The position numbers were made by a program, and so were the translations under genes. The notes below the pieces were generated by a model that was not told the origin of the DNA, did no database searches, and saw only the letters and a list, made by a program, of their open reading frames with translations. From Halomonas sp. MCCC 1A13316 (GTDB lineage: Bacteria > Pseudomonadota > Gammaproteobacteria > Pseudomonadales > Halomonadaceae), in the NCBI RefSeq assembly GCF_014931605.1, contig NZ_CP053382.1:4340001-4404000 (forward strand): DNA of 64,000 nt. The letters run 5' to 3'. This document shows positions 25,106 through 33,669 of the stretch, in pieces (position 1 is the stretch's first letter; each line of letters opens with the position of its first letter).

Positions 25106-26379
25106 TCCTCACCATGCTGGCGGTGTTCCTCGCCCATGTGCTGCTCGGGCTACCGCTGTTCCTCGCCCTGCTCACCACCGCCGTGGTCGGCTTTTTCTTC
25201 GTCGACCCGGGGATGATTCCACGCATGCTGCCGCAGCAGTTCTTCGGCGGGATCAACGTCTTCTCGCTGATGGCCATTCCGCTGTTCATCATGGCCGGCA
25301 ACCTGATGAACGCCAGCGGCCTTACCGAGCGACTGATGGGCCTGGCACGCCTGCTGGTCGGCCATCTGCGCGGCGGCCTGGGGCACGTCAACGTGGTCTC
25401 CAGCGTATTCTTCGCCGGCGTCAACGGGTCCGCCGTGGCCGACACCTCGGCGCTGGGCTCGCTGCTGGTGCCGGCCATGCAGAAGGAGGGCTACTCCCGC
25501 GCCTTCGCCGCCGGGCTCACCGCCGGCAGCTCGCTGATCGGACCGATCATACCGCCCAGTATCTTCATGATCCTGTATGCCTCGTTGACCAATACCTCGG
25601 TAGGCGACCTGTTTCTCGCCGGGGTGATTCCGGGGCTGCTGCTGGGCCTCGCCTTCATGGGCATGAACGCATGGCACGCCTGGCGCCACGGGTTGCCCAA
25701 GCGCGGCGGCCTGCCGCGGCTCGGCGAGCTGGGCCTCGCTGCTCTGGCCGCACTTCCCGCTCTGATTGCTCCCTTCATCATCGTCGCGGGCATCGTGCTA
25801 GGCTTCGTCACACCGACCGAGTCCGGGGCGCTGACGGCGCTCTATGTCGCACTGTGCGGTATTCTGCTCGGCGGGCTGCGCCTGCGAGATTTCTGGCGCG
25901 CTTTGCTGGACACCGCCCGTCTCACCTCGGCGATCTTCTTGATCATGGCGGCCTCGGCCACCATCAGTTGGTTGCTCTCCTACGCCCAGGTGCCGGCCCA
26001 GTTCGTCTCGCTGCTCTCCCCCTACATCGACAATGCCGTGCTGATCCTGCTGCTGCTCAGCGCCATCACCTTCGTTACCGGCATGTTCATGGAGGAGGTG
26101 TCGGCGCTGATGCTGCTTACGCCGATCTTCGCCCCTGTGGCGATGATGGCGGGCATCGACCCGGTGCACCTGGGTGTCGTCATTACGCTCAACATCACCA
26201 TCGCCCTGATCACCCCACCGATGGGCGCTTGCGTATTCGTTGCCGCTGCCGTCAGCCGAATCGAGATCGTCGCGCTGTTCCGCACCATCTGGCCCTTCGT
26301 GCTGACGGCGATCGGCGTACTGCTCCTGCTGATTCTCTTTCCGCAGCTGACACTCTGGCTGCCCGCTGCCATTGGATAG
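25102..26379 (+). CDS. TRAP transporter large permease (DctM family)
   Basis: 425-residue integral membrane protein with about 12 helices. Family hallmarks are LMAIPLFIMAGNLMNASGL near 55, GSAVADTSALGSLLVPAM near 110, GSSLIGPIIPPSIFMILY near 150, and TPIFAPVAMMAGIDPVHLGVV followed by TPPMGACVFVAAAVS near the end. It catalyses Na+-coupled import of the solute delivered by the binding protein at 23508. The start overlaps the DctQ stop. Confidence 0.93.
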   Translation: MILTMLAVFLAHVLLGLPLFLALLTTAVVGFFFVDPGMIPRMLPQQFFGGINVFSLMAIPLFIMAGNLMNASGLTERLMGLARLLVGHLRGGLGHVNVVSSVFFAGVNGSAVADTSALGSLLVPAMQKEGYSRAFAAGLTAGSSLIGPIIPPSIFMILYASLTNTSVGDLFLAGVIPGLLLGLAFMGMNAWHAWRHGLPKRGGLPRLGELGLAALAALPALIAPFIIVAGIVLGFVTPTESGALTALYVALCGILLGGLRLRDFWRALLDTARLTSAIFLIMAASATISWLLSYAQVPAQFVSLLSPYIDNAVLILLLLSAITFVTGMFMEEVSALMLLTPIFAPVAMMAGIDPVHLGVVITLNITIALITPPMGACVFVAAAVSRIEIVALFRTIWPFVLTAIGVLLLLILFPQLTLWLPAAIG

Positions 26380-26383
26380 TCCC

Positions 26384-27142
26384 ATGCCCCGCCATAGCTC
26401 GACCGAACCCGAGGCCGTACCCAGCCTGCCATTCCCCGGCTGGGAATCGGTCAGCCGCCTGCCGATACGCGACAACGGTGAACGCCTGGTGCCCATCGGC
26501 CTGGCGCCGCCACCGCTCAAGGTGTTCCCCGCCTATGCCCGGCTGGGCATACCCGGTGCGGTGCCGGAGTGCTTCGTACGCGAGGGGGTCTACAAGGCGC
26601 TGCTCGCCGCGGCCCGAGCGCTGCCCGAGGGCCTCGGCCTGGTGGTACTCGACGGTTGGCGCCCCTGGCGAGTGCAGCAGTACCTGTTCGACACGCTGTA
26701 CGAGGCGATCCATCTGCACCACCCCGGTCTTGGCGAGGAGCAGCTGCTCGAGCGCACCCGCGAGTTCGTCTCGCTACCGAGCCGCGACCCGGCCGCGCCG
26801 AGCCCGCACCTCACCGGCGGCGCCGTGGACGTCACCCTGTGCGATGCCGACGGCCTGCCGCTGGACATGGGCACGTTGTTCGACGAGGCGCTGCCCGCCT
26901 CGCACAGCGACCACTACGAACGACTGGAGCCGCTCAGCCAGGCGCAGCGCCGCGCGCGGGACAACCGTCGGCTGCTCCATCGCATCATGAGCGAACAGGG
27001 CTTCACCAACCTGCCCAGCGAGTGGTGGCACTACGACCTGGGCGATCAGCTGTGGGCCTACTACGGCGGCCACGCCGAGGCCTGCTACGGCCCCGCCGAA
27101 CTGGACACCATCGAGAACCGCTGGCGCCGGCAACTGGGCTAA
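26384..27142 (+). CDS. VanX-type D-alanyl-D-alanine dipeptidase (peptidase M15D)
   Basis: 252-residue zinc dipeptidase. The metal site is intact: SPHLTGGAVDV (His142, Asp149) and EWWHYD (Glu213 catalytic base, His216). DGWRP near 90 supplies the conserved Arg. Such enzymes split D-Ala-D-Ala or related D,D-dipeptides. No signal peptide is seen, so it works in the cytoplasm. ATG 26384 is 4 bp after the DctM stop; TTG 26372 would overlap that gene. Placement as last gene of a TRAP operon suggests catabolism of imported cell-wall dipeptides rather than vancomycin resistance, since no van partners are present. Confidence 0.85.
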   Translation: MPRHSSTEPEAVPSLPFPGWESVSRLPIRDNGERLVPIGLAPPPLKVFPAYARLGIPGAVPECFVREGVYKALLAAARALPEGLGLVVLDGWRPWRVQQYLFDTLYEAIHLHHPGLGEEQLLERTREFVSLPSRDPAAPSPHLTGGAVDVTLCDADGLPLDMGTLFDEALPASHSDHYERLEPLSQAQRRARDNRRLLHRIMSEQGFTNLPSEWWHYDLGDQLWAYYGGHAEACYGPAELDTIENRWRRQLG

Positions 27143-27159
27143 GCGCTGCAGCGAAAAAA

Positions 27160-27182
27160 CCCCACGGCTTGGAACCGTGGGG
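27160..27182. terminator. Bidirectional terminator, T-tract on the minus strand
   Basis: Stem CCCCACGG...CCGTGGGG with a 7-base loop between converging genes. An A6 run just before it reads as a T6 tract on the minus strand, so it is a classic intrinsic terminator for the gene at 27234 and a weaker one for the TRAP operon. Confidence 0.8.
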
Positions 27183-27233
27183 CTTCGAATGGGTGACACA
27201 CCAGTTCAGATGCCTGCACTGGCGTTCACACCG

Positions 27234-28277
27234 CTACAGGTGACTCATCCGCAGCAAGGTAAAGGGCGCTTCGCAGGCGTGTCGCTCATCGCGCTCGTCA
27301 ATGCTTCCCAGCCCGAGATGACGGTCGTTGTCGTAGGCAACGAACATGCGCTCGTGGTCCAGAACCGCCAACCCTTCGGCCTTGTGCTCGAACTCCAGCG
27401 GCGAGCCATCCGCCGCAGTGACCAGTCGAGGGAGCCGGCCGGCACGTAGATCGTCGAGGCTCATCACCCACAAGTAGCCGCCGATACAAGGCTCGCCGTT
27501 CTGCTCCGTCTCGAAACTCGTCAGCAGGTAGAGCCGGGCATGGTAGGGATCGTACTCCAGGCTGGACAAGCCGCACTCGAACCTCACCCCTGCGTGATGC
27601 CCGGGATCAAACGCATAGAACTCGCGCATCTCGTCGATGAAGACGAGATTGCCCGTCTGGCTGATCTCGTAGTGCGCTCCCACCAGCCGGCTCACATAGC
27701 TGAAGTCATCGTGCGTATTGCCTTGCTCACGCAGGCCGAAGAGCAACAGGCCGTCTCCGCGCTCGCCCGGTATCGCCGCCAGCCCTTCGATCTTGTAGTA
27801 CGGGAAGCCGATCGCCCCATCGAGCTTGTTGCGAAGTTCCAGCGATCCCTCCACGCCGTCACGCGGATCCGGATCAACGGCCTGCACCTTGTCCGGCTCG
27901 CCCAGCGGCCATATCAACAGATGGTTGTAGGCATTGAGGTCGTGGCTGGCGTCATCGATGCGGTCGAACCCGGTGGTCGCCAGGACATGGCGGCTGTCGG
28001 CAGTGAGCGCAAAGTCTTCATACTTGACCGCCTGCTTGATCAGCGGCGTCGTGAAATATTCCAGCTGTGTATCGTCCGGCCCCGCAGCCGTCATGGGCAG
28101 GGCGAATACCGCTGAGCGATCGTCGCCAGGAATCGGTTTGTCGCTGGCCAGTATCAGGCGCTTGCCGTCGTACACCACGGCGGAAACTTCCGCATTGACC
28201 AGTTTGCCCCCATCATCGCGAAGACCGACGGGAAAGCAGCGGATGGTGCCTTGTTGCAGAATGCTGGCGCTCGGCAT
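27234..28277 (-). CDS. Phytase/esterase-like beta-propeller protein (DUF3616-like), function unknown
   Basis: 347 residues with no signal peptide. Repeated KIEGLAAIPG and HKAEGLAVLD motifs and alternating hydrophobic strands resemble the esterase-like-activity-of-phytase/DUF3616 beta-propeller group. ATG 28277 is chosen because AGGAGG lies about 7 nt upstream; the ORF extends further but without sense. It appears monocistronic and ends at the T-tract terminator. I cannot name a substrate. Confidence 0.65.
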   Translation of the reverse strand: MPSASILQQGTIRCFPVGLRDDGGKLVNAEVSAVVYDGKRLILASDKPIPGDDRSAVFALPMTAAGPDDTQLEYFTTPLIKQAVKYEDFALTADSRHVLATTGFDRIDDASHDLNAYNHLLIWPLGEPDKVQAVDPDPRDGVEGSLELRNKLDGAIGFPYYKIEGLAAIPGERGDGLLLFGLREQGNTHDDFSYVSRLVGAHYEISQTGNLVFIDEMREFYAFDPGHHAGVRFECGLSSLEYDPYHARLYLLTSFETEQNGEPCIGGYLWVMSLDDLRAGRLPRLVTAADGSPLEFEHKAEGLAVLDHERMFVAYDNDRHLGLGSIDERDERHACEAPFTLLRMSHL

Positions 28278-28434
28278 GGCAGGCCTCCTTGGTGTGCTCG
28301 AGCCAGCATAGCCTTTCCCCAAGCCATGGGTCGAATCCGCAGCTGCCGTTGCCATGCGGCACTGCCGAGCGGACAGGGCCCGCCACCTGCTAGACTGGGT
28401 GGGCCTAACTATCAGAACGAAAGGAAGGAAACAT

Positions 28435-28659
28435 ATGCCAACCAAGGCAGAACGGGACGTTGAAAAAGGTTATTCGAAAGCCGAATTCGTCGCGAAGCTA
28501 CGCCGTCTGGCAGATACCATCGAAAACGAGGGGCGCTTCGATATCCAGATAGCCGGGGAACGGATTTACGTGCCGGTACGTGCCGAGTACACCATCGAAC
28601 ACGAGCGTTCTGACGACGAAGAGGAAATAGAGTTTCAAATCAAATGGAAGAGAGAATAA
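28435..28659 (+). CDS. Amphi-Trp domain-containing protein
   Basis: 74 residues matching the short amphi-Trp domain: a helix KAEFVAKLRRLADTIE, a beta hairpin FDIQIAGERIYVP and a C-terminal EIEFQIKWKR with the conserved Trp. AAGGAAGG precedes ATG 28435. The family is small, soluble and of unknown function. Its stop lies five bases from the end of the opposing tRNA gene. Confidence 0.8.
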   Translation: MPTKAERDVEKGYSKAEFVAKLRRLADTIENEGRFDIQIAGERIYVPVRAEYTIEHERSDDEEEIEFQIKWKRE

Positions 28660-28664
28660 ATTCT

Positions 28665-28741
28665 TGGCGCGCCCGGCAGGATTCGAACCTGCGACCTTTG
28701 GCTTCGGAGGCCAACACTCTATCCAACTGAGCTACGGGCGC
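28665..28741 (-). tRNA. tRNA-Arg (anticodon CCG), CCA end encoded
   Basis: Complete cloverleaf on the minus strand: acceptor stem GCGCCCG/CGGGCGC, D arm GCTC...GAGT, anticodon stem TTGGC/GCCAA with loop CTCCGAA giving anticodon CCG, T arm GCAGGTTCGAATCCTGC, and a genomic CCA at 28665-28667. It reads CGG arginine codons. No integrase lies nearby, so it is not the island's attachment site. Confidence 0.96.
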
Positions 28742-28866
28742 TTATGCAAGATGGCGCAGGGAACCTTGTCGATCCCGCACGGCGGCAGCGTGTTGCTACC
28801 GAGAAACGGCCAACATCGTAACCGTCAGCGCCCGCGCTGTCCAGCCTGACAGCCTGACCGTCAGAC

Positions 28867-29985
28867 TCAGCGGCCTGGGTCGAAGATACGGTACGCTTGC
28901 GGCACCTCACCGACCGTTTCGGCGTCACGTGCCGCATCCGCCAGGGAGCGCTCGAGTGCTTCGGCGCGGCGGGTCGCATCGGCTTCGAGCGCATAGCGCA
29001 CTTCGGCCCGGGTACGCGCCACCTCACCGGTCAGTTCGGCTTCCATGGCATCACGAAAACGATGCTCCTCGGCCTTGAGCAATGCGTATTCCGTACCGGC
29101 GAAGCCGGCCAAGGCGACTACCGTGGCGGTGGCACCGGCCAGCAGCGCTGCAGGGCCGGTCGGGGAGGCGACCACCGAAGCCGTCGCTCCACTGCCGAGT
29201 GAGCGCGTCGCATGACCGCCCAGGCGCGCCACAATCCGGCCGGCCACGGCTCTTGACCCCTGCATCGCCGCACCCGCCGTCAGGCGCTGGGCAAGCGCCC
29301 GGCTGACAGTGAAGCCAAGAACGCCCCCTGTGGCAGCCATTCCCCAGCGCATCTCGTCCCTGCGGCCCTGGAAGGCATGCTGCAATGCCAGATCGAGGTC
29401 GATCTCGTGGATTTCCCGTGTTGTGGCACTTGTCTGCCGCTCGCCGTAGCGAGCATGAAGCGTCAGGGCGATGCCCTGTGCCAATCGCCGCTGGGCCTGC
29501 TCGAGACGCGTGGCGTAATCGGCTTCGAGCTCGTTCAGCGCGGTCTCGAAACCGCTGCGCTCGACCAATCGCTCGGTCAGTTGCGCTTCCAGCCACTCGT
29601 CCAGCCCACCCGTAAGCGCCATCGCCAGGCGCATATAGCTGCCTTGCAGCGAGAAATGCCAATCGAGGTACTCCGGCACCGCGGCATCGAGCGGGGCGAA
29701 GGTGGTATCCAGTCGCGCATCGAGCCAGAGCTGCATCTCTTGGCGCAGCCGCAGGTCCAGGCCGACGGCGAGTTCGCCCAGCTCGCGCCCCAGGTCGGCA
29801 TGGGTCTCGGCGTCAAGGGTAAGGGTTTCACCGTCGATCACGACCCGGAAAAGCGGTGCCTCGCTGCGCGACTGCAGCTGGTAGTAAGCCAGAGCGAGTC
29901 CCAGCAGCAGCAGCGTCGCCAGCAACGGACCCAGAATCCAGGCTATTACCGGCAGGCGCCATAGGGTGTCGGCGCGTGTCGTCAT
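28867..29985 (-). CDS. Membrane-anchored protein of unknown function with helical periplasmic domain
   Basis: 372 residues. One N-terminal transmembrane helix (residues ~12-34), a long charged helical region with probable coiled coil (ELEADYATRLEQAQRRLAQ), glycine/alanine-rich hydrophobic stretches in the middle (around 230-310) that may be membrane-embedded, and a charged C-terminal helix. ATG 29985 follows GGAGGAAC and overlaps the upstream gene's stop (ATGA), so the two are coupled. I do not recognise the family. Confidence 0.7.
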   Translation of the reverse strand: MTTRADTLWRLPVIAWILGPLLATLLLLGLALAYYQLQSRSEAPLFRVVIDGETLTLDAETHADLGRELGELAVGLDLRLRQEMQLWLDARLDTTFAPLDAAVPEYLDWHFSLQGSYMRLAMALTGGLDEWLEAQLTERLVERSGFETALNELEADYATRLEQAQRRLAQGIALTLHARYGERQTSATTREIHEIDLDLALQHAFQGRRDEMRWGMAATGGVLGFTVSRALAQRLTAGAAMQGSRAVAGRIVARLGGHATRSLGSGATASVVASPTGPAALLAGATATVVALAGFAGTEYALLKAEEHRFRDAMEAELTGEVARTRAEVRYALEADATRRAEALERSLADAARDAETVGEVPQAYRIFDPGR

Positions 29986-30821
29986 ACGGGTTCCTCCCGT
30001 CCGTTCTCGGGCCGCCGCGTCAGTCGGTCGCGCAAGGAGTCGACACCCACCAGCAGCTTGACACACGCCCAGGCAAATGCGCTCTGCGACAGCATCAGTA
30101 CTAGCCAGCCGATCAGCACCATCAATTCATCGACCCCGGTTCGGGTCACGGCATTCTGCATCGCCCAGTATTGCGTCAGTTCCAGGGCCTGGGCGAGGCG
30201 CTCGAAAAAACCCAGCAAAGTGCCACCCGCTGAGGTAGAGACATGCCGCACCAGGGCCTCCTCCCAGGCTAGTCCGATCAGATAGGGTTGCGGCAACCAT
30301 AGCGCCATAAGCATCAGCAGCAGCGCCAGCAGGCCACCGACGGGCCAGACCAGCAGGCGGCGGGTGAGTGACGGGATGTAGGCGGCGACCACGTGCCGCG
30401 CCATGCGTCGGCGCAGGGAGGCCTGAAGCCACCCCAGCGCTAGCGCCGCCAGCAGCAGTGCCGGCCAGGCGACCGAAGAGAGCAGGCGAAGCTGCACCAG
30501 CAACAGCAGCGCCAGAAGAAGGCCAAGCAGTTGATGGCTCAGAACCATGAGTAGACCGCCCCGTAACCGGCTGTGCCAGGGCGATGACTCGCGCAGGTAC
30601 TGACCCAGCCAGGCACTGCGCCGCAGACGCGCGGCCTCGAAGCTGCCGGCGAAGATCAACTGACCGGCGACCGCCCAGGCCGGCAGCAACAGCATGCTGG
30701 CCAGCCCCGGCCCCAGCCGAGACCACGCCAGCAGCCCGACGACTGCCATCGCGATATGACCATGCCGATACAAGATGCCGCGCCAGGCGGCGTAACGCCG
30801 CTCGCTCAATGGTCCTCTCAT
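29982..30821 (-). CDS. Multi-pass inner-membrane protein, function unknown
   Basis: 279 residues with six or seven hydrophobic helices (for example GHIAMAVVGLLAWSR near 22, a Leu-rich pair near 95-130, and one near 240-258). No enzyme motif is seen. It is translationally coupled to the membrane protein at 28867 and lies 49 bp after lhgO on the same strand, so the three may form an operon. The two membrane proteins probably form a complex; its role is unknown. Confidence 0.7.
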   Translation of the reverse strand: MRGPLSERRYAAWRGILYRHGHIAMAVVGLLAWSRLGPGLASMLLLPAWAVAGQLIFAGSFEAARLRRSAWLGQYLRESSPWHSRLRGGLLMVLSHQLLGLLLALLLLVQLRLLSSVAWPALLLAALALGWLQASLRRRMARHVVAAYIPSLTRRLLVWPVGGLLALLLMLMALWLPQPYLIGLAWEEALVRHVSTSAGGTLLGFFERLAQALELTQYWAMQNAVTRTGVDELMVLIGWLVLMLSQSAFAWACVKLLVGVDSLRDRLTRRPENGREEPV

Positions 30822-30870
30822 GCGAGTGGTGGGTGAACGCTACGGCGCCCGCCGCTGCCGCCTGCAGTTT

Positions 30871-32070
30871 TCACGTCCCCTGGATCATCTCGCCAACCTT
30901 CTCCAGGATATGCCGACCGATGGGCAGCGCCGAGGTGGCTGCCGGCGATGGAGCGTTGCAGACGTTGACCGTGCGCCGGGTATTGACGAACAGGAAGTCG
31001 TCGATCAGCCGGCCGTCGCGGGAGACGGCCTGGGCGCGTACGCCGGCGGGCCACGGCTCGAGGTCGTCCAGCGTCAGGCTAGGGCAGTACTTGCGCACCT
31101 CTTCCAGATAGCCGCGACGCCACAGTGAATTCTTCATTTCTTGCAGACCGGGCCGCAGGTTGCGTCCCAATACCTTGAGAATACCGGGATTGCTGAACAT
31201 GCGCGCCATGTCGAGCAGTGAAGCGTCGCCCTTGCGATACCCCTCGCGCTTGAACGCCAGCACCGCGTTGGGCCCCACGGTCACCGATCCGTCGATCATG
31301 CGCGTCAGGTGCACCCCCAGGAACGGCATCGAAGGGTCGGGGATGGGATAGATGAGATGCTTGACGATACCGCTTAGCCGGTCGGGCAAACGGTAGTACT
31401 CGCCACGGAACGGGCAGATGGAGAAGCCGGGGTTTCGCCCCAGCAGGCGCACGACGCGATCCGCCATCAGTCCGGAACAGGTCACCAGGTAGCGACTGTG
31501 GAATTCGCCCTTGGACGTAGCGACGAGGACCTCCCCGGTACGCTCGGCTATCCCGGTAACCGCGTGGTCATAGCGGATCTGGCCGCCACGGCGCTGGAAC
31601 TCCTCGGCCATCGCCTCGGCCACCCGGGCATAGCTGACGATACCGCTGGAGGGGACGAAGATGGCACCGAGCCCGGTAATGTGGGGCTCGCGCTCCTTCA
31701 GCTCCCCGGCAGAGAGCCGCTCCCGCTCCAGCCCGTTGGCGGCGGTGCGCTCCCACAGCGCTTCCATCCGCTGCACCTCCTGCGGATTGGTCGCCACCAG
31801 CAGCTTGCCGCAGACCTCGTAGGGAATGGCATGGCGGTCGCAGAATTCCTTGGTAGCGCGATTGCCTTCGAGACAGAAGCGCGCCTTGAGGCTGCCCGGC
31901 GTATAGTAGACACCGGCATGAATCACGCCACTGTTGTGGCCGCTCTGGTGCCGCGCAGGGCCGCTCTCCTTTTCCAGCAACAGCATTTTCTTGTCGGGAT
32001 AGCGCTCGCTGAGTTGCATCGCGGTGGAAAGACCGAGAATGCCGCCACCAAGAATGATGAAATCGTACAC
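30871..32070 (-). CDS. lhgO: L-2-hydroxyglutarate dehydrogenase/oxidase
   Basis: 399-residue FAD-dependent oxidoreductase that oxidises L-2-hydroxyglutarate to 2-oxoglutarate with electrons to quinone or oxygen. An N-terminal Rossmann motif YDFIILGGGILGLSTA (residues 2-17), then HQSGHNSGVIHAGVYY near 52, typical of the LhgO/DAO family, and NVCNAPSPAATSALPIG near the C-terminus. Start GTG 32070 is chosen because it begins directly before the FAD motif and has GAGG 6 nt upstream. A metabolite-repair role is usual; the csiD/gab partners are absent here. Confidence 0.88.
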   Translation of the reverse strand: MYDFIILGGGILGLSTAMQLSERYPDKKMLLLEKESGPARHQSGHNSGVIHAGVYYTPGSLKARFCLEGNRATKEFCDRHAIPYEVCGKLLVATNPQEVQRMEALWERTAANGLERERLSAGELKEREPHITGLGAIFVPSSGIVSYARVAEAMAEEFQRRGGQIRYDHAVTGIAERTGEVLVATSKGEFHSRYLVTCSGLMADRVVRLLGRNPGFSICPFRGEYYRLPDRLSGIVKHLIYPIPDPSMPFLGVHLTRMIDGSVTVGPNAVLAFKREGYRKGDASLLDMARMFSNPGILKVLGRNLRPGLQEMKNSLWRRGYLEEVRKYCPSLTLDDLEPWPAGVRAQAVSRDGRLIDDFLFVNTRRTVNVCNAPSPAATSALPIGRHILEKVGEMIQGT

Positions 32071-32194
32071 GCAGGCCTCGCGTCGCCAGTGGGAACACAC
32101 CGAAGTTAGCTACCACGATACTCGCCAGCCGCTGCGCTGGCCAGCCGGCCCGGGCCGCTACGCCGAGTCATGCCAAAGGCGTGGGCGACGGCGT

Positions 32195-32223
32195 TTTCCA
32201 GCGGTTTGCTATATCGGTATACT
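32195..32223 (+). promoter_or_regulatory. Candidate sigma-70 promoter for the three-haem cytochrome gene
   Basis: TTTCCA (32195-32200), a 17-bp spacer and TATACT (32218-32223), 92 bp before GTG 32315. Four of six -35 bases and five of six -10 bases match consensus. Confidence 0.45.
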
Positions 32224-32314
32224 AGCGCCCATTGTGTGTATCACGGCGCTCTGGCTGTCGCGTGCCGTCGTCGCCAACAGATTACGATTACAGGACCGTC
32301 GAGAGGTGGTGAGA

Positions 32315-33580
32315 GTGAAATCCAGCAAGCTGATCATGGGGTGTCTGGCCACCCTGGGCCTGGTCGCGGGCGCCGCGTCCGTTCAGGCCGAAGTGGACCG
32401 CGATGCCATTGCCGAGCGTCTGAAGCCGGTGGGCGAACTCTGCCTGAAGGGTGAAGAGTGTGGCACGGCAACTGCCGCCGCGAGCGATTCGAGTGGCACT
32501 GGGGAAGGCGCCGATGGCGAAGGCATCTACAACCAGGTATGCATGGCTTGCCATGAAACCGGCGCCGCCGGCGCACCGGTACGCGGCCAGGAAGACGCCT
32601 GGGCCGACCGCACCGAAAAAGGCTGGGACACGCTGCTGAATCATGCCCTCAATGGCTTCAACGCCATGCCTCCACGTGGCGGCAACCCCAACCTCTCCGA
32701 CGAGGAAGTCGCCGCCGCCGCCGCGCACCTGATGAGTCCGGTGATGGACGTGCCGGAGCTGGGCGGCGGTGAAGAAGCCGCTGCCGGTGAAGAAGCCGCC
32801 GGTGGCGCTGCCGCGAGCGATTCGAGTGGCGGTGGTGAAGGTGCCGATGGCGAGGGCATCTACAGCCAGGTATGCATGGCCTGCCATGAAACCGGCGCCG
32901 CAGGCGCACCGGTACGTGGCCAGGAGGACGCCTGGGCCGACCGCGCTGAAAAAGGCTGGGACACGCTGCTGGATCATGCCCTCAATGGCTTCAACGCCAT
33001 GCCGGCACGTGGCGGCAACCCCAACCTCTCCGACGAGGAAGTCGCCGCCGCCACCGCGCACTTGGTAAGCCCGGTGATGGAAGTGCCGGAGCTGGGCGGC
33101 GGTGAAGAAGCCTCTGGCGGGGAAGAAGCCGCGACCGATGAGCAGGCGGCCGCCGGTGACGCAGCTGCAGCCGAAGAGCAAGCGACCGGCGAAGAGGTAG
33201 ACACGACCGAGGCCGTGACCGAAGAAGGCGCCATCGAAGAAGATGCCGAAGCCGCCGCCGTAGCGACCGAGGACGGAGCCGCGGATGAGGAAGCGTCTGC
33301 CGACGAAGAGGCCGCGGGCGACGAGCCGGCCCATGCCGGGATCGACGGCGAAGCGATCTACAACCAGGCCTGCATGGCCTGCCACATGACCGGTGCCGCC
33401 GGTGCGCCCCGCCGCGGCGAAGCCGGCGAGTGGGAAGGGCGCATTGATCAGGACATCGAGACGCTATACGACCACGCCATCAACGGCTTCAACGCCATGC
33501 CGCCCAAGGGTGGCAACATGGGCCTTTCCGACGACGAGGTGCGTGCCGCCGTGGACTTCCTGGTCGAGCCCGTCAAGTAA
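32315..33580 (+). CDS. Three-haem periplasmic c5-type cytochrome with tandemly duplicated domains
   Basis: 421 residues. Signal peptide at 1-25 (cleavage near SVQA|EVD). Three c-type haem motifs CMACH at residues 76-80, 187-191 and 353-357, each followed by GFNAMPP- or NAMPA-type loops whose Met (118, 229, 395) can be the distal ligand. Domains 1 and 2 are nearly identical; domain 3 has diverged and is tethered by an acidic Ala/Glu-rich linker (about 262-340). GTG 32315 is chosen as the codon directly before the signal peptide. It resembles cytochrome c5/CycB electron carriers, usually single-haem, so the three-haem form is notable. A strong terminator follows. Confidence 0.85.
   Translation: MKSSKLIMGCLATLGLVAGAASVQAEVDRDAIAERLKPVGELCLKGEECGTATAAASDSSGTGEGADGEGIYNQVCMACHETGAAGAPVRGQEDAWADRTEKGWDTLLNHALNGFNAMPPRGGNPNLSDEEVAAAAAHLMSPVMDVPELGGGEEAAAGEEAAGGAAASDSSGGGEGADGEGIYSQVCMACHETGAAGAPVRGQEDAWADRAEKGWDTLLDHALNGFNAMPARGGNPNLSDEEVAAATAHLVSPVMEVPELGGGEEASGGEEAATDEQAAAGDAAAAEEQATGEEVDTTEAVTEEGAIEEDAEAAAVATEDGAADEEASADEEAAGDEPAHAGIDGEAIYNQACMACHMTGAAGAPRRGEAGEWEGRIDQDIETLYDHAINGFNAMPPKGGNMGLSDDEVRAAVDFLVEPVK
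32478..33133 (+). repeat. 333-bp tandem duplication inside the cytochrome gene
   Basis: Two adjacent, nearly identical units with period 333 bp (CGAGCGATTC at 32481 and 32814; CMACH codons shifted by exactly 111 residues). Each encodes one haem domain plus an Ala/Glu linker. High nucleotide identity suggests a recent duplication or gene conversion. Confidence 0.85.
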
Positions 33581-33604
33581 CCTGCAGCGCGGGTATGGAA
33601 ACCA

Positions 33605-33634
33605 ACGACGGGGCGCCTTGTGGCGCCCCGTCGT
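33605..33634. terminator. Terminator between the cytochrome gene and rep
   Basis: Perfect 13-bp stem ACGACGGGGCGCC with its complement around TTGT, followed by CGTTTA. It separates converging genes. Confidence 0.8.
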
Positions 33635-33669
33635 CGTTTATGCTTCACCCACCCGACACCCGGTCGGAG

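Noticed and set aside
26384..27142. Vancomycin-resistance gene vanX
   Set aside because: No vanH, vanA or regulatory partners; context is a TRAP transporter operon in a Gram-negative genome.
28665..28741. tRNA-Arg as attachment site of a mobile element
   Set aside because: Flanking genes are ordinary, there is no integrase nearby and no tRNA fragment repeat was seen.
32288..33385. 365-codon minus-strand frame opposite the cytochrome gene
   Set aside because: Repeat-rich only because the haem domains are duplicated on the other strand.
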